A stretch of 64,000 nucleotides of DNA from VXPW01 sp965115815. Its GTDB lineage: Bacteria > Pseudomonadota > Alphaproteobacteria > TMED109. Positions 17,974 to 26,896 of the stretch are shown here, one piece after another (positions within the stretch are counted from its first letter, which is position 1; every line of letters starts with the position of its first letter). The notes under the pieces were generated by a model, which worked only from the letters and a program-made list of their open reading frames with translations, did no database searches and had not been told where the DNA came from. Location of the stretch: the NCBI GenBank assembly GCA_965115815.1, contig OZ220465.1, forward strand, positions 3,472,001 through 3,536,000, in the 5' to 3' direction. A program made the translations under genes and the position numbers.

Positions 17974-18470
17974 CCCCGCGCGTCGGGCGCGCGGGGCTGT
18001 TCCTCGCCACCGTGGCGGCGGACCAGATCACGAAGGCCTGGGTCGCGGCCGTCCTCCCGGCGCCGGGCGGACCGATCGAGGTGGGCATGCTGGTCAATCT
18101 GGTCCATGTCCGGAACTACGGGATCGGGTTCGGCCTGCTGGGCGGCGGCGGCGCCACCCAGCAGTGGATCCTGGCCACCTTCGCGGTGGCGGTGGCGGCG
18201 GGGCTGCTCGTCATGCAGGCGCGCATCGCCGAGCGCGTCTACGCTTGGGGTCTGGTCCTGATTGCGGCCGGCGCCGTCGGGAACGCCATCTGCCGGCTGG
18301 CGCGCGGCAGCGTGGTCGACTTCATCGACGTGCACGCCGGCGGGTACCACTGGCCGGCGTTCAACGTGGCCGACGCGGCGATCACCGTCGGAGTCCTGTG
18401 CGTGATGGCGCACGCATTGCCGCTGCCGCGGGTCGTTGCTAGGCTTCGCGCGCCGCGCCGCGAACGCTGA
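17970..18470 (+). CDS. lspA: Lipoprotein signal peptidase (signal peptidase II)
   Basis: 166 residues from the GTG that overlaps the ileS stop (GTGTGA). Four membrane helices. The catalytic aspartates defined by LspA structures are kept: VVDFIDV and FNVADAA. The upstream Asp of the usual GNxxDR motif is Cys here (GNAICRLARG), an unusual substitution. The enzyme removes signal peptides from prolipoproteins in the inner membrane; several lipoproteins are encoded in this window. Helix 1 has AADQITKAW, matching the conserved DQxTK. Confidence 0.93.
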   Translation: MTPRVGRAGLFLATVAADQITKAWVAAVLPAPGGPIEVGMLVNLVHVRNYGIGFGLLGGGGATQQWILATFAVAVAAGLLVMQARIAERVYAWGLVLIAAGAVGNAICRLARGSVVDFIDVHAGGYHWPAFNVADAAITVGVLCVMAHALPLPRVVARLRAPRRER

Positions 18471-18480
18471 CCCCGGTTCC

Positions 18481-18969
18481 ATGCCTCGAATCCCCGCCCT
18501 GCTCCTGCTGCTGTCGTCGTCCATCGTGCTCGCGGGGTGCGAACGGATCCAGAGCACGCTTGGAATCGGCAAGCGCTCCCCCGATCCGCTCCGGGTGATT
18601 CGCCAGGATCCCTTGGCGGTGCCGCCGAACCTGGAGTTGCGCCCGCCCCTGTCGGCGGTCGATGCGGCGTCGCGGCCGGAGGACGACCGGACCTCCGTCG
18701 ATGCGCCCGGGACGGCTGCCTCCAAGGGAGAGGCCGCGATCCTGGACGCCGTTGCCGCCCATGCCGCCGACCCTCAGGTCCGTCAGCTCCTGGCACGCGA
18801 TCAGGCACGGCGCAAAGCGGAAGAGGAAGACGGCGGGGGGCTGCTGGGGATGCTGAACATCTTCGACTGGTTCGGAGACGACGAGGACGACGCGGGGGCG
18901 CCCGCGGATCCCCCGCCCGAAGCGATTCGCACCGACGACGGTGAGGAAGGGGAACCCCGGTTCCGGTGA
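18481..18969 (+). CDS. Lipoprotein, DUF3035 type
   Basis: 162 residues. The signal peptide MPRIPALLLLLSSSIVLAGC ends in a lipobox LAGC. The mature part STLGIGKRSPDPLRVIRQD, then PLAVPPNLELRPP, is the DUF3035 signature. In alphaproteobacteria this gene follows lspA, exactly as here (10-base gap), and has been discussed as a component linked to outer-membrane assembly. The acidic, disordered C-terminus includes GLLGMLNIFDWFG. The longer frame starting upstream is rejected because it would overlap lspA. Confidence 0.85.
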   Translation: MPRIPALLLLLSSSIVLAGCERIQSTLGIGKRSPDPLRVIRQDPLAVPPNLELRPPLSAVDAASRPEDDRTSVDAPGTAASKGEAAILDAVAAHAADPQVRQLLARDQARRKAEEEDGGGLLGMLNIFDWFGDDEDDAGAPADPPPEAIRTDDGEEGEPRFR

Positions 18970-19494
18970 CGGGCGATTCCCGGCCGCCGGGCCGAGAAGG
19001 CCGGCGGCCGCCCGGCGACCCGGGAGACGGGGAAGCCGCACGGAGCCCGGACCCTCCGTGGCCGCCGGCCGGGGCGGCGCCCGGACGGGCCGAAGGGCGA
19101 AGGTTCCGGTCCCTGCGTTCGACGCGTTGCGCACACGGCGCCTGACTCCCGCCGGGCCCGCCGCTTGACCGACGCGGCCGCACGCCCTGCCCCGTGCGAG
19201 TCCGGTCGGCGGGCCGCCGTCCGGTCTCGTGAAGGTTGCGGCCCGCTGCCGCCGCTCCAACGAGCGCGCGGGCGCAAGCGGCCGCCCCACTACGAAAAAC
19301 CGCGCGCGCGGGCGCGTGTGGCCAGCCGGCGGCAACCCGGCCGCGCATTCCCGCCGAGCGCACCGGCGGCGAAATGCGGCCCGTCAGCCGCCGCCCGCGC
19401 CGTGGGTAGCCATGCCTAGGGGCGAAGGCGTTTCGCGCGCTGTGCGGCCGCTGTGCGGGCCGGTTCCGGGCCGTGGGTGGCGTAGGATCGGCGC
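18970..19494. other. Gap of 525 bp with no recognised gene
   Basis: Very GC-rich sequence open in several frames, but no frame has recognisable protein features. It must hold any promoter for the RTX gene at 19495. Confidence 0.4.
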
Positions 19495-20250
19495 ATGGCG
19501 CGCATGATGGGCAAGCGGAAGGGCGCCGGCCGGCCGGCCGCGGCGGGCGCGCATGGGGCGCGGATCGGCGCATGGCTTGGGCTTGCGCTGCTGCTGGATC
19601 GGGCCGCGGCCGCGGAAACGCTGGAAGGCGGACCCGGCGACGACGTGCTGCACGGCGGCGACGGCGACGACGATCTGTGGGACAACGACGGCGACGACGA
19701 ACTGCACGGCGGGTCCGGCGACGACCGGATGGAAGGCGACGACGGCGACGACCGGCTGTTCGGCGGCGCCGGCGACGACTTGCTGCTCGGCGGGTCCGGC
19801 GACGACTTGCTGTACGCCGGCCCCGGCGACGACGTACTGTTCGGCGGGTCCGGCGACGACCGGATGGAAGGCGACGACGGCGACGACCGGCTGTTCGGCG
19901 GCGCCGGCGACGACTTGCTGCTCGGCGGGTCCGGCGACGACTTGCTGCTCGGCGGGTCCGGCGACGACTGGTTGAAGGGCGGCGGCGGCGCGGACCGCTT
20001 CGTATTCGATTCCGAAAGCGACCATGACACGATCGCGGACTTCGGCCGCGGCGCCGACGTGCTGATATTCCGCGACAAGCTGTCCTACGCGGACCTTCGC
20101 ATTCGGGACAACGAAGACGGCGACGCAGTGATTACCGCCCGATACCGTGCGCCCGGCGCCGGCCGTCCCGGCGACGACTGGTCCGTAACGCTGGAAGGCG
20201 TAGCCGCGGCCGACCTGTCCGAAGCCGACTTCGAGTTTCTGGGCGGCTAG
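19495..20250 (+). CDS. Short RTX (haemolysin-type calcium-binding repeat) protein 1
   Basis: 251 residues. The N-terminus is basic and followed by a hydrophobic stretch IGAWLGLALLLDRAAAAE that looks like a Sec signal, unusual for an RTX protein. Residues about 42-165 are tandem nonapeptides of the GGxGDDxLx type, predicted to fold as a calcium-loaded parallel beta-roll. A block of about 40 residues (GDDRMEGDDGDDRLFGGAGD onward) occurs twice, evidence of internal duplication. Then comes a C-terminal domain RFVFDSESDHDTIADFGRG, ending SEADFEFLGG, a DFxF end like those of type I secreted proteins. No enzyme domain is seen. Function unknown; calcium-dependent adhesion or surface-layer roles are possible. 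Confidence 0.85.
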   Translation: MARMMGKRKGAGRPAAAGAHGARIGAWLGLALLLDRAAAAETLEGGPGDDVLHGGDGDDDLWDNDGDDELHGGSGDDRMEGDDGDDRLFGGAGDDLLLGGSGDDLLYAGPGDDVLFGGSGDDRMEGDDGDDRLFGGAGDDLLLGGSGDDLLLGGSGDDWLKGGGGADRFVFDSESDHDTIADFGRGADVLIFRDKLSYADLRIRDNEDGDAVITARYRAPGAGRPGDDWSVTLEGVAAADLSEADFEFLGG

Positions 20251-20291
20251 CGGACCCGGCGCCGACCCGCGGCGGGGCCGGCCGCGGGAAG

Positions 20292-20318
20292 AAAACCGTT
20301 GCCACGGGCAACGGTTTT
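20292..20318. terminator. Intrinsic terminator-like hairpin after RTX gene 1
   Basis: AAAACCGTTGCC, loop ACG, GGCAACGGTTTT, then a further T: a 12-bp perfect stem with a T run, A-rich on the other side, so it could work in both directions. The same architecture with compensating base changes recurs at 20542-20569 and 55763-55788. Confidence 0.7.
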
Positions 20319-20541
20319 TCCCGGACCCCATGCGCCGGACCCGGGCGCACCCAGGGGCCGCACGGACGGTTTCCGAGGCTAGCCCCGTAAACCCGCGGCG
20401 GGACCCCTTGGGGCACCCCGGCGCCGGGCCGGTTGGCCCCCCGGTGCGCAACCTTGGCATCCGCAACCCTTTTACGACGGCGACCCGCCGGCCACGCTCG
20501 AGCGCTGCCAGCGGCGCCCCGGCCGCGACGGGCGCGGAAAG

Positions 20542-20569
20542 AAACCCGTCACCACGGGTGACGGGTTTT
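20542..20569. terminator. Second hairpin of the same family
   Basis: AAACCCGTCACC, loop ACG, GGTGACGGGTTT, then T. Compared with the hairpin at 20292 the stem has changed on both strands in step (TTG/CAA to TCA/TGA), so structure is kept. Confidence 0.6.
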
Positions 20570-20705
20570 CCCGATCGCGCCCCGGCCGCGCCGATCCGGA
20601 CCCCCGCGGCGGCCGGGAAGCGCATTCCGGCGCCGTGCGGACCCGGGCGCGTTCCCGGCGAAATGCGGCCGCTGGGGCGCCGCCCGCGCCGTGGGAAGTT
20701 TTGTG

Positions 20706-20968
20706 CTAGTAGTACGGAATCATTGGATTGGGGGCTGTAGGCATGAGCTGGCCCCGATGCTCAGACCTGACACCTGATCCATAGAGGCCTAATAATCCCA
20801 TTGTGTTCTTTATCTGGTCCTTAGAAGCGGTGCGAGAATCTCAGCGAACAGCCCGGTTCCAGTGGGTGCCGACACAGACCGACACGGGGCCGACACGGAC
20901 CGACACGGACCGACACGGAAATACCGCCCCATCCTGCAGCCATCAATGCAACGTCGGTGGACTACTAG
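20706..20968. mobile_element. IS630-derived MITE, copy B (263 bp)
   Basis: The left end CTAGTAGTACGGAATCATTG equals the right end of the IS630 at 23680-25089; the right end is GGTGGACTACTAG. It carries a subterminal run of CCGACACGG-type ten-base repeats just inside the right end. No coding capacity. Nearly identical to copy C at 53620-53872 apart from a variable AT-rich patch and repeat number. Confidence 0.85.
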
Positions 20969-21059
20969 TTTCGGGCCGGCAGAAACTTTGCCGGAACTTT
21001 GGGAACGTGCTGTGGGGCGGCGAAGGCGCCGACCGGCTGCACTACTAGGGGATTTCACC

Positions 21060-22229
21060 ATGGCGAAACGAACGACCCCCAGCTGGAAGATGCCCGACGA
21101 CGCGGCCCTCAACTGGGAAGCCCAGCACGAGTGGCTCCTTAACTACTTCACCATGTACGGACCAAAAGAGAGCTCGCCACGATCAGGTCCGCGCGACTAC
21201 GACGACACGCTTCGCGGCGGGGCCGGCGACGACACGCTTCGCGGTGGCGGCGGCGCCGACCGGCTGAGCGGCCACGAAGGCGACGACGTGCTCCACGGCG
21301 GCAAGGGCAACGACCGGCTGTCCGGCCACGAAGGCGACGACGTGCTCCACGGCGGCAAGGGCAACGACGAGCTGAGCGGCCACGAAGGCGACGACGTGCT
21401 CCACGGCGGCAAGGGCAACGACCGGCTGTCCGGCCACGAAGGCGACGACGTGCTCCACGGCGGCAAGGGCAACGACGAGCTGAGCGGCCACGAAGGCGAC
21501 GACGTGCTGCACGGCGGGATCGGCGACGACCGGCTGTCCGGCGGCGACAGCGACGACGTGCTGTACGGGGGCAAGGGCGACGACTGGCTGTACGGCGGCG
21601 ACGGCAACAACGTGGTGTACGGCGGCGCCGGCAACGACGCTCTGTCCGGCGGCGACGGCGCCGACACGCTCCACGGCGGGATCGACGACGACGAGCTGTG
21701 GGGCCACGAAGGCGACGACACGCTTCGCGGCGGGGCCGGCGACGACCGGCTGCTCGGCGGCGAAGGCGACGACACGCTCCACGGCGGGGCCGGCCACGAC
21801 TACCTGTCCGGCCATGAAGGCGACGACACGCTCCACGGCGGCAAGGGCAACGACGATCTGTCCGGCGGCGACGGCGACGACACGCTTCGCGGCGGGGCCG
21901 GCGACGACGTGCTGCGCGGCCTCGAAGGCGACGACACGCTTCGCGGCGGGGCCGGCGACGACGACCTGCGCGGCCACGAAGGCGCGGACCGCTTCGTATT
22001 CGGCCGGAACAGCGGCCACGACGAAATACACGACTTCGAAGACGGCAAGGACCTGATCGTCTTTACGAGCGCGAGCGGAATCCGGTTCGAGGACCTGATC
22101 ATCACGGCCCGGGGCTACAGGCCCCCTGTAATCGAGGATGCATCCGGAGAATGGAGCATCGAAGTTTCCGGCGGCACGACGGCAGCGGAATTGACCGAGT
22201 CCGATTTCGCGTTCGACTTCATCGCGTGA
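21060..22229 (+). CDS. Short RTX protein 2
   Basis: 389 residues from ATG at 21060, with GGGGATTT upstream. N-terminal 50 residues (SWKMPDDAALNWEAQHEWLL) unlike the other copies, then some 28 nonapeptides, including a near-exact 18-residue unit (GGKGNDRLSGHEGDDVLH alternating with an ELSGHEGDDVLH form) repeated in tandem. A C-terminal cap RFVFGRNSGHDEIHDFEDGK follows, then the end ELTESDFAFDFIA. Close paralogue of the minus-strand gene at 59705-60565 from the RYDD-like junction onward. A stub of RTX-like coding (LWGGEGADRLHY, ending at 21048) just upstream suggests an older copy was partly deleted. First gene of a two-gene cassette. Confidence 0.85.
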   Translation: MAKRTTPSWKMPDDAALNWEAQHEWLLNYFTMYGPKESSPRSGPRDYDDTLRGGAGDDTLRGGGGADRLSGHEGDDVLHGGKGNDRLSGHEGDDVLHGGKGNDELSGHEGDDVLHGGKGNDRLSGHEGDDVLHGGKGNDELSGHEGDDVLHGGIGDDRLSGGDSDDVLYGGKGDDWLYGGDGNNVVYGGAGNDALSGGDGADTLHGGIDDDELWGHEGDDTLRGGAGDDRLLGGEGDDTLHGGAGHDYLSGHEGDDTLHGGKGNDDLSGGDGDDTLRGGAGDDVLRGLEGDDTLRGGAGDDDLRGHEGADRFVFGRNSGHDEIHDFEDGKDLIVFTSASGIRFEDLIITARGYRPPVIEDASGEWSIEVSGGTTAAELTESDFAFDFIA

Positions 22230-22277
22230 ACCGCGAACCTGCCTTCATCCAACCCTTCCACTAGAGGAGGAAATTCC

Positions 22278-23405
22278 ATGTCTAAACCGGGCAAAAGCTT
22301 GACCGGAACCCCCGACGACGACGTGCTGCGCGGCGGGCCCGGCAACGACCGGATTTCGGGTCTGGGCGGCGACGACACGCTCTACGGCCGGAGCGGCATC
22401 GACTGGATCTGGGGCGGCGACGGCAACGACGAGCTCTACGGCCGGAACGGCGCCGACCACCTGCATGGCGACGTCGGCGACGACACGCTGCACGGCGAAG
22501 GCGGCGACGACCACCTGTAACGCGGCGACCACAACGACAAGCTGTACGGCGGCAAGGACAACGACGTGCTCCACGGCGGCGACGGCGAGGACACGCTGGA
22601 AGGCGGGATCGGCAACGACGAGCTCCACGGCGGCAAGCACGACGACACGCTGGAAGGCGGCGACGGCGCGGACACGCTCTACGGCGGCGACGGCGACGAC
22701 GAGCTTCGCGGCGGCGCCAACGCCGAGCCAAAGGGGGTGGACCCGGACCGGGAACAAATCATGTTCGAAAACACGCTCGCGGACCGCCTGTTCGGCGGCA
22801 AAGGTACGGACCTACTTCTGGGTGAAGCCGGCCGCGACTTCCTGGACGGCGGCGACGGTACGGACTGGATCTACGGCGGGGCCGGCGCCGACTGGCTGGT
22901 CGGCGGCAACGGCGGCGACTTCCTGTACGGCGGACGGTACGGCGCCGGCGCCGGACTGGACGACCCCGGCAACGACGCACTGAGCGGCGGCCAGGGCGAC
23001 GACACCTTGGTCGGCGGCGGCGGTAACGACGTCATGAACGGCGGCACCGGCGACGACCGGCTGTACGGCGGGACCGGCAACGACGTCATGAGCGGCGACA
23101 GCGGCGACGACTTCCTGAAAGGCGGCGCCGGCGGCGATACCTTCATATTCAGGGAAGGCGGCGAACACGATGACATCGAGGACTTCAACCGGGCGGAGGG
23201 GGACAAGATCAGATTGCACGGAATCGACGGTGTCAGCGAATTCAAGAACCTTCGAATCGAGGAGAAAACTGTCGACAGCAGGAAGGTTGCGCGGGTCTCC
23301 AGCCTGTCGGAAGATTTGGACGATGATTTGACGTGGAGCATCGATGTCTTGGGCACCGGGAGCGAAGCCCCGGATCTTGTAGAATCCGACTTCATTTTCG
23401 CTTAG
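22278..23405 (+). pseudogene. Short RTX protein 3, interrupted by an in-frame TAA
   Basis: Excellent ribosome site AGGAGG before ATG at 22278; 48 bases after RTX gene 2. The repeats run from KSLTGTPDDDVLRGG. At codon 81 the expected LYGG reads CTG TAA CGC GGC, an in-frame stop (22518-22520); the same frame then continues intact for 295 codons to the stop at 23403-23405. A restart GTG lies at 22566. The second half contains AEPKGVDPDREQI, a non-repeat insert shared with the paralogue at 58419-59656, and ends DLVESDFIFA. Either a recent nonsense mutation, a two-part protein, or readthrough; a pseudogene is the plain reading. Confidence 0.75.
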
Positions 23406-23679
23406 GGGTTCGGCTTGGCGCGGGCCGGATCGGCGGGATCCCGGCCGCGCGCTGCCGGTTCCGTTGCGGCAGATCGAGGCACCGGCCGGGCCGGCCGGCC
23501 GGAAGATCGCACGGCGACGGCTAGGACCCGCGGCGGGGCCGGCGCCGGGCACGCTCGAGCGCACCTAGCGGCGCCCCGGCCGCGGCGGGCGCCTGGGGGG
23601 CGAAGGTCCGCCGGATCGGGCGGATCGGGCGGAACCGGGGCCGCACAGCGGCCCCACAGCGCGCGGGAAGGGCGCGGCC
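23406..23679. repeat. 3' flank of RTX cassette 1, repeated in inverse near 55.6 and 58.3 kb
   Basis: No gene. The sequence reappears on the opposite strand as 58425 down to 58306 and then 55870 down to about 55570, the second copy being split by the IS50-like element. It includes GGACCCGCGGCGGGGCC and short GGATCGGGC triplications. Confidence 0.75.
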
Positions 23680-25089
23680 CTAGTAGTACAGAAACGTTGA
23701 ACTGACGATAGTATTCTGGCAAGATTTCCGTGTCGGTCCGTGTCGGTCCGTGTCGGTCCGTGTCGGTCCGTGTCGGTGCGCGTGAGCGCCCGATCGGCAC
23801 GGCGCTTTCTTGTTCATCCCCACAGACCCGATGCCGAACATGCAGGCGCTCATGCTCTCTTGGGGATCGGACGGATCCGGTTTCCGGGAACCGAGCCTGT
23901 CTGCAGGGGTTCGGTGCGGGGATCGGAGTGGATCCTGGCCAACCCTCAGGGTAGGAAGCTCTATCAAGTGCGCCTTTCGGCGCCGGAGCGCCGGGAACTC
24001 CAGGCGATCGTCGACGGTACCGGAGCCGCCTGGCGTCGTCGTCGGGCGCAGATTCTCCTGATGGCGGACGAAGGGCGCGACGGCGGCAAACTCCGGGATG
24101 TGGACATCGCGCGCGGCCTGGGCATCGGCGCCTCGACGGTCGAACGCCTGCGCAAGCGCTGTGTTCTGGAAGGTCTGGAGGCCGCCCTCCGTCGCCGGGA
24201 GCAGGAGAACCGCCGACCGAAACTCCTGGACGGGGCGAAGGAGGCGAAGCTGGTGGCTCGGGCCTGTTCTTCCCCGCCCGAAGGTTGTGTTCGCTGGACG
24301 CTGAAGCTGCTGGCCGGTCGTCTGATGGAGATGGAGATCGTCGAGAGCATCTCGAAAGAAACGGTACGGAAGACTCTAAAAAAAGGAGATCAAGCCTTGG
24401 CTGAAGCAGTATTGGTGCATTCCCCCGAGCCGCAATGCGCCGTTCGTGGCGGCGATGGAGGAGGTGCTGGACACGTACCAGCGGGATTTTGCCGAAGTCG
24501 AGGTCCTGGTCTGCATGGATGAGACCAGCCGGCAGCAGACGAAGGAAACCCGCCTTCCCCGCCCCGTGCGGCCCGGGCAGCCGGAAATCGTCGACTACGA
24601 ATACGAGCGAAACGGCACGGCCAATCTCTTCCTGGCGTTCGCGCCCAACGAAAACTGGCGTACGGTGAAGGTCACCGATCGCCGCACGGCACGGGACTGG
24701 GCGCAGTTCATCCGGGAACTCGCGGATGATCACTTCCCCGGCAAGAAGATCGTACTGGTCATGGACAACCGGAACACACACGGCCCCGCGTCGTTGTATG
24801 AAGCCTTTGCACCCCGGGAGGCCATGCGGGTGCGAAAGCGGTTCGAGTTTCGGTACCCGCCGAAGCACGGAAGCTGGCTCACCATGGCCGAGATCGAAAT
24901 CGGTGCGTTGTCGCGACAATGTCTTCGACGACGCATTCCCGACCGCGCCACCCTGCTGCGGGAGACCGCGGCGTGGGTCAAGCGCCGCAACGCGGCCGGC
25001 GGCACGGTCGACTGGCGGTTCACGACGGCAGACGCCCGGGTGAAACTGAAGTCTCTATACCCAGCAATACAATGATTCCGTACTACTAG
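23680..25089 (+). mobile_element. IS630-family insertion sequence, full length but probably defective
   Basis: 1410 bp between CTAGTAGTACAGAAACGTTG and its inverted partner (read inward CTAGTAGTACGGAATCATTG). TA/CTAG at both ends fits the IS630 target preference. At 23730-23779 there are four exact and one variant copies of the ten-base GTGTCGGTCC directly inside the left end. The transposase frame inside is broken. Confidence 0.88.
23914..25075 (+). pseudogene. IS630-family transposase, frame-disrupted
   Basis: The first part (from about 23914) has a helix-turn-helix region (LSAPERRELQAIVDGTGAAW, LGIGASTVERLRKRC). The second part (24446-25075) has the DDE domain (VLVCMDETSRQQTKE, KIVLVMDNRNTHG, and the final Glu region in GSWLTMAEIEIGALSRQC). 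The frames meet at an A7 run near 24379; joining them needs a +1 shift, not the -1 common in IS630, so mutation is likelier than programmed recoding. The ATG present in the sister copy at 63212 is CTG here, leaving only a GTG at 23914. Probably inactive. Confidence 0.8.
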
Positions 25090-25658
25090 GTGGTCCATAC
25101 CAACACCAGGTAATGGGCCGGAACGGCCCCATGCTGGCCATGGCCGGTTGGGTCCGCGCGCCGCTCCAGCGCCCGCTCCACCGGAATCCCCCGCTCGTTC
25201 CCCGGGGTCCGGCGCGGGTCCGGTTCGGTGCGACGGACGGCTGCAGCCGCATCCGGGGGTGGGCAGCTACCGTAGTTCATTGACGCCGCGCCCTCCGCCC
25301 GGTATCCTTCCGGGGTGTTCCAGGATCCACAGCCGGTGCATGCCGACCCGTCCGGGATTCCGAATCCTGCAGTTCGCACGCGGTCTTTGGATCCTCGCTT
25401 CCGGCTCCGTCGGCGGTGGAATCCATCGCGGCGCCCCGGGATTCCCCAGACCGAACCTCGGGTCGGCGCCGGAGCGGCCTCGGCCCGGACGGCCATCATG
25501 AATCAGCCGGCCACGGCTCACGCAGGCCCCTCGCGGCAGTCTTCCGGACTCCGCGCCGACGGCCCCTGACCGCCAGCCGTGAACCGCGGCACGCCCACCC
25601 TCGCCGAACCGCCGCAAGGCCGGAGCGGCGGCGGGACGATCCCGTGCGGAGGCCCGCC
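25090..25658. other. Gap of about 570 bp with no recognised gene
   Basis: No frame gives recognisable protein. It separates the IS630 from the isoprenoid genes and should hold their promoter. Confidence 0.4.
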
Positions 25659-26552
25659 GTGACCTCCGCCGAATCCGTGCGGGATGCCCTGGCCGCGTTC
25701 GGCGGACCGCTCGAGGCGGTGATGGAAGAACTGCTGCCGGTCCCCGTGCAGGCGGGACGGCTGCAGCAGGCCATGCGGTACGCCCTGTTCGGAGGCGGGA
25801 AATACCTGCGTCCGTATATCGTCGACGCTTCTGCGGACCTCTTTTCGGTGTCGCAGAAGGCCGGCCTGCGTACCGGGGCGGCGGTCGAAATGATCCATGC
25901 GTGCTCGCTGATTCACGATGACCTGCCCGCCATGGACGACGACGACCTGCGGCGCGGGCGGGCGGCGTGTCACCGGGCCTTCGGGGAGGCCACCGCCATC
26001 CTGGCGGGGAACGCGCTGCAGACGCTGGCGTTCCAGACCCTGGCGGCCCCGGAAACCCACGCGGATGCGGGGGTTCGCACCGAATTGGTGGCCTCGCTCG
26101 CCGATTCCGCGGGCGCCGCGGGCATGGTGGGGGGACAGATGATCGATCTCGAGAGCGAGCATCAGCCCGCCGGACGGGGCGGAGTTCTCGACCTCATGCG
26201 GCTCAAGACCGGAGCCTTGCTGGCGTTCTCCGCGGAGGCCGGAGCGATCCTGGGACAGGCCGGCCGGAGCGCGTGCGCGGCCTTGCGGAGCTTCGGCTCC
26301 GAGCTCGGAATCGCGTTCCAGATCAAGGATGACCTGCTGGATGTGGAAGGGGACGAACCCAGCTTGGGGAAGCCGGTCGCCAAGGATGCCGCTGCGGGCA
26401 AGGCGACGCTGGTCTCGATACTCGGGGCGGAGGAAGCGCGGCGCGAGGCCTGCCGCCGGTCCGACGCGGCCCTGGCGCACCTCGACGGCTTCGGACCGGG
26501 CGCCGACCGCCTGCGCGCGGCGGCCGCGTTCGTGCTGAATCGTGACCGCTAG
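25659..26552 (+). CDS. ispA: Farnesyl diphosphate synthase (geranyltranstransferase)
   Basis: 297 residues. GTG at 25659 with GGAGG seven bases upstream fixes the start. Both aspartate-rich motifs are seen: IHDDLPAMDDDDLRRG (first, DDxxxxD form) and FQIKDDLLDVEGD (second, DDxxD), along with GGGKYLRPY for the pyrophosphate site and GGQMIDL. It condenses IPP with DMAPP/GPP to FPP, the substrate for the HpnC/HpnD enzymes encoded just downstream. Confidence 0.93.
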   Translation: MTSAESVRDALAAFGGPLEAVMEELLPVPVQAGRLQQAMRYALFGGGKYLRPYIVDASADLFSVSQKAGLRTGAAVEMIHACSLIHDDLPAMDDDDLRRGRAACHRAFGEATAILAGNALQTLAFQTLAAPETHADAGVRTELVASLADSAGAAGMVGGQMIDLESEHQPAGRGGVLDLMRLKTGALLAFSAEAGAILGQAGRSACAALRSFGSELGIAFQIKDDLLDVEGDEPSLGKPVAKDAAAGKATLVSILGAEEARREACRRSDAALAHLDGFGPGADRLRAAAAFVLNRDR

Positions 26553-26896
26553 GCCGGGATCCCTCCCGCCGCAACGAGAGGACGGCCGGGAACCTTGCCC
26601 GAAACGCACGTGAACCGGTGCCCGCCCGCCCGCCGCCCGGCGGTTCCGGAACCGGAATCCGGGGCCGCGGGCGGCCGCCGGAAGACCCGTCCGGAGAGCG
26701 GACGCGGCGCTGCCCGGAAAACCGGCCGCACGGACGATTCGGTCTTCCGCTTCCGCACCCCGGTCCAGCAGGAGCCTGCGCCGGGCCGCGGCCGGGATTC
26801 CGGATCCCGTCGGATCCTCGCGGGCCCGGGTGTCCGGGACCGCATGCGCGGTTCCGGGCGACGGCGCCCGGTCGCGGGTCGGGGCTCGGGGCCGCC
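26553..26896. other. Gap of 344 bp, no recognised gene
   Basis: Open in several frames because of GC content, but without protein-like features. Confidence 0.4.

Noticed and set aside
21183..22031. Long minus-strand frame of 282 codons across RTX gene 2 with VVAGPAVERVVAF-like repeats
   Set aside because: It is the antisense shadow of the nonapeptide repeats; GC-rich tandem units leave other frames open. The same holds for frames across 19416-20625, 22245-22757, 32357-33172 and 59867-61135.
23730..23779. Replication origin iterons
   Set aside because: The ten-base repeats lie inside IS630 ends and recur in its MITEs; there is no replication initiator gene nearby.
24371..24390. Programmed -1 frameshift in the IS630 transposase at the A7 run
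   Set aside because: The second frame requires +1 (or -2); -1 leads quickly to a stop. Mutation is the simpler explanation.
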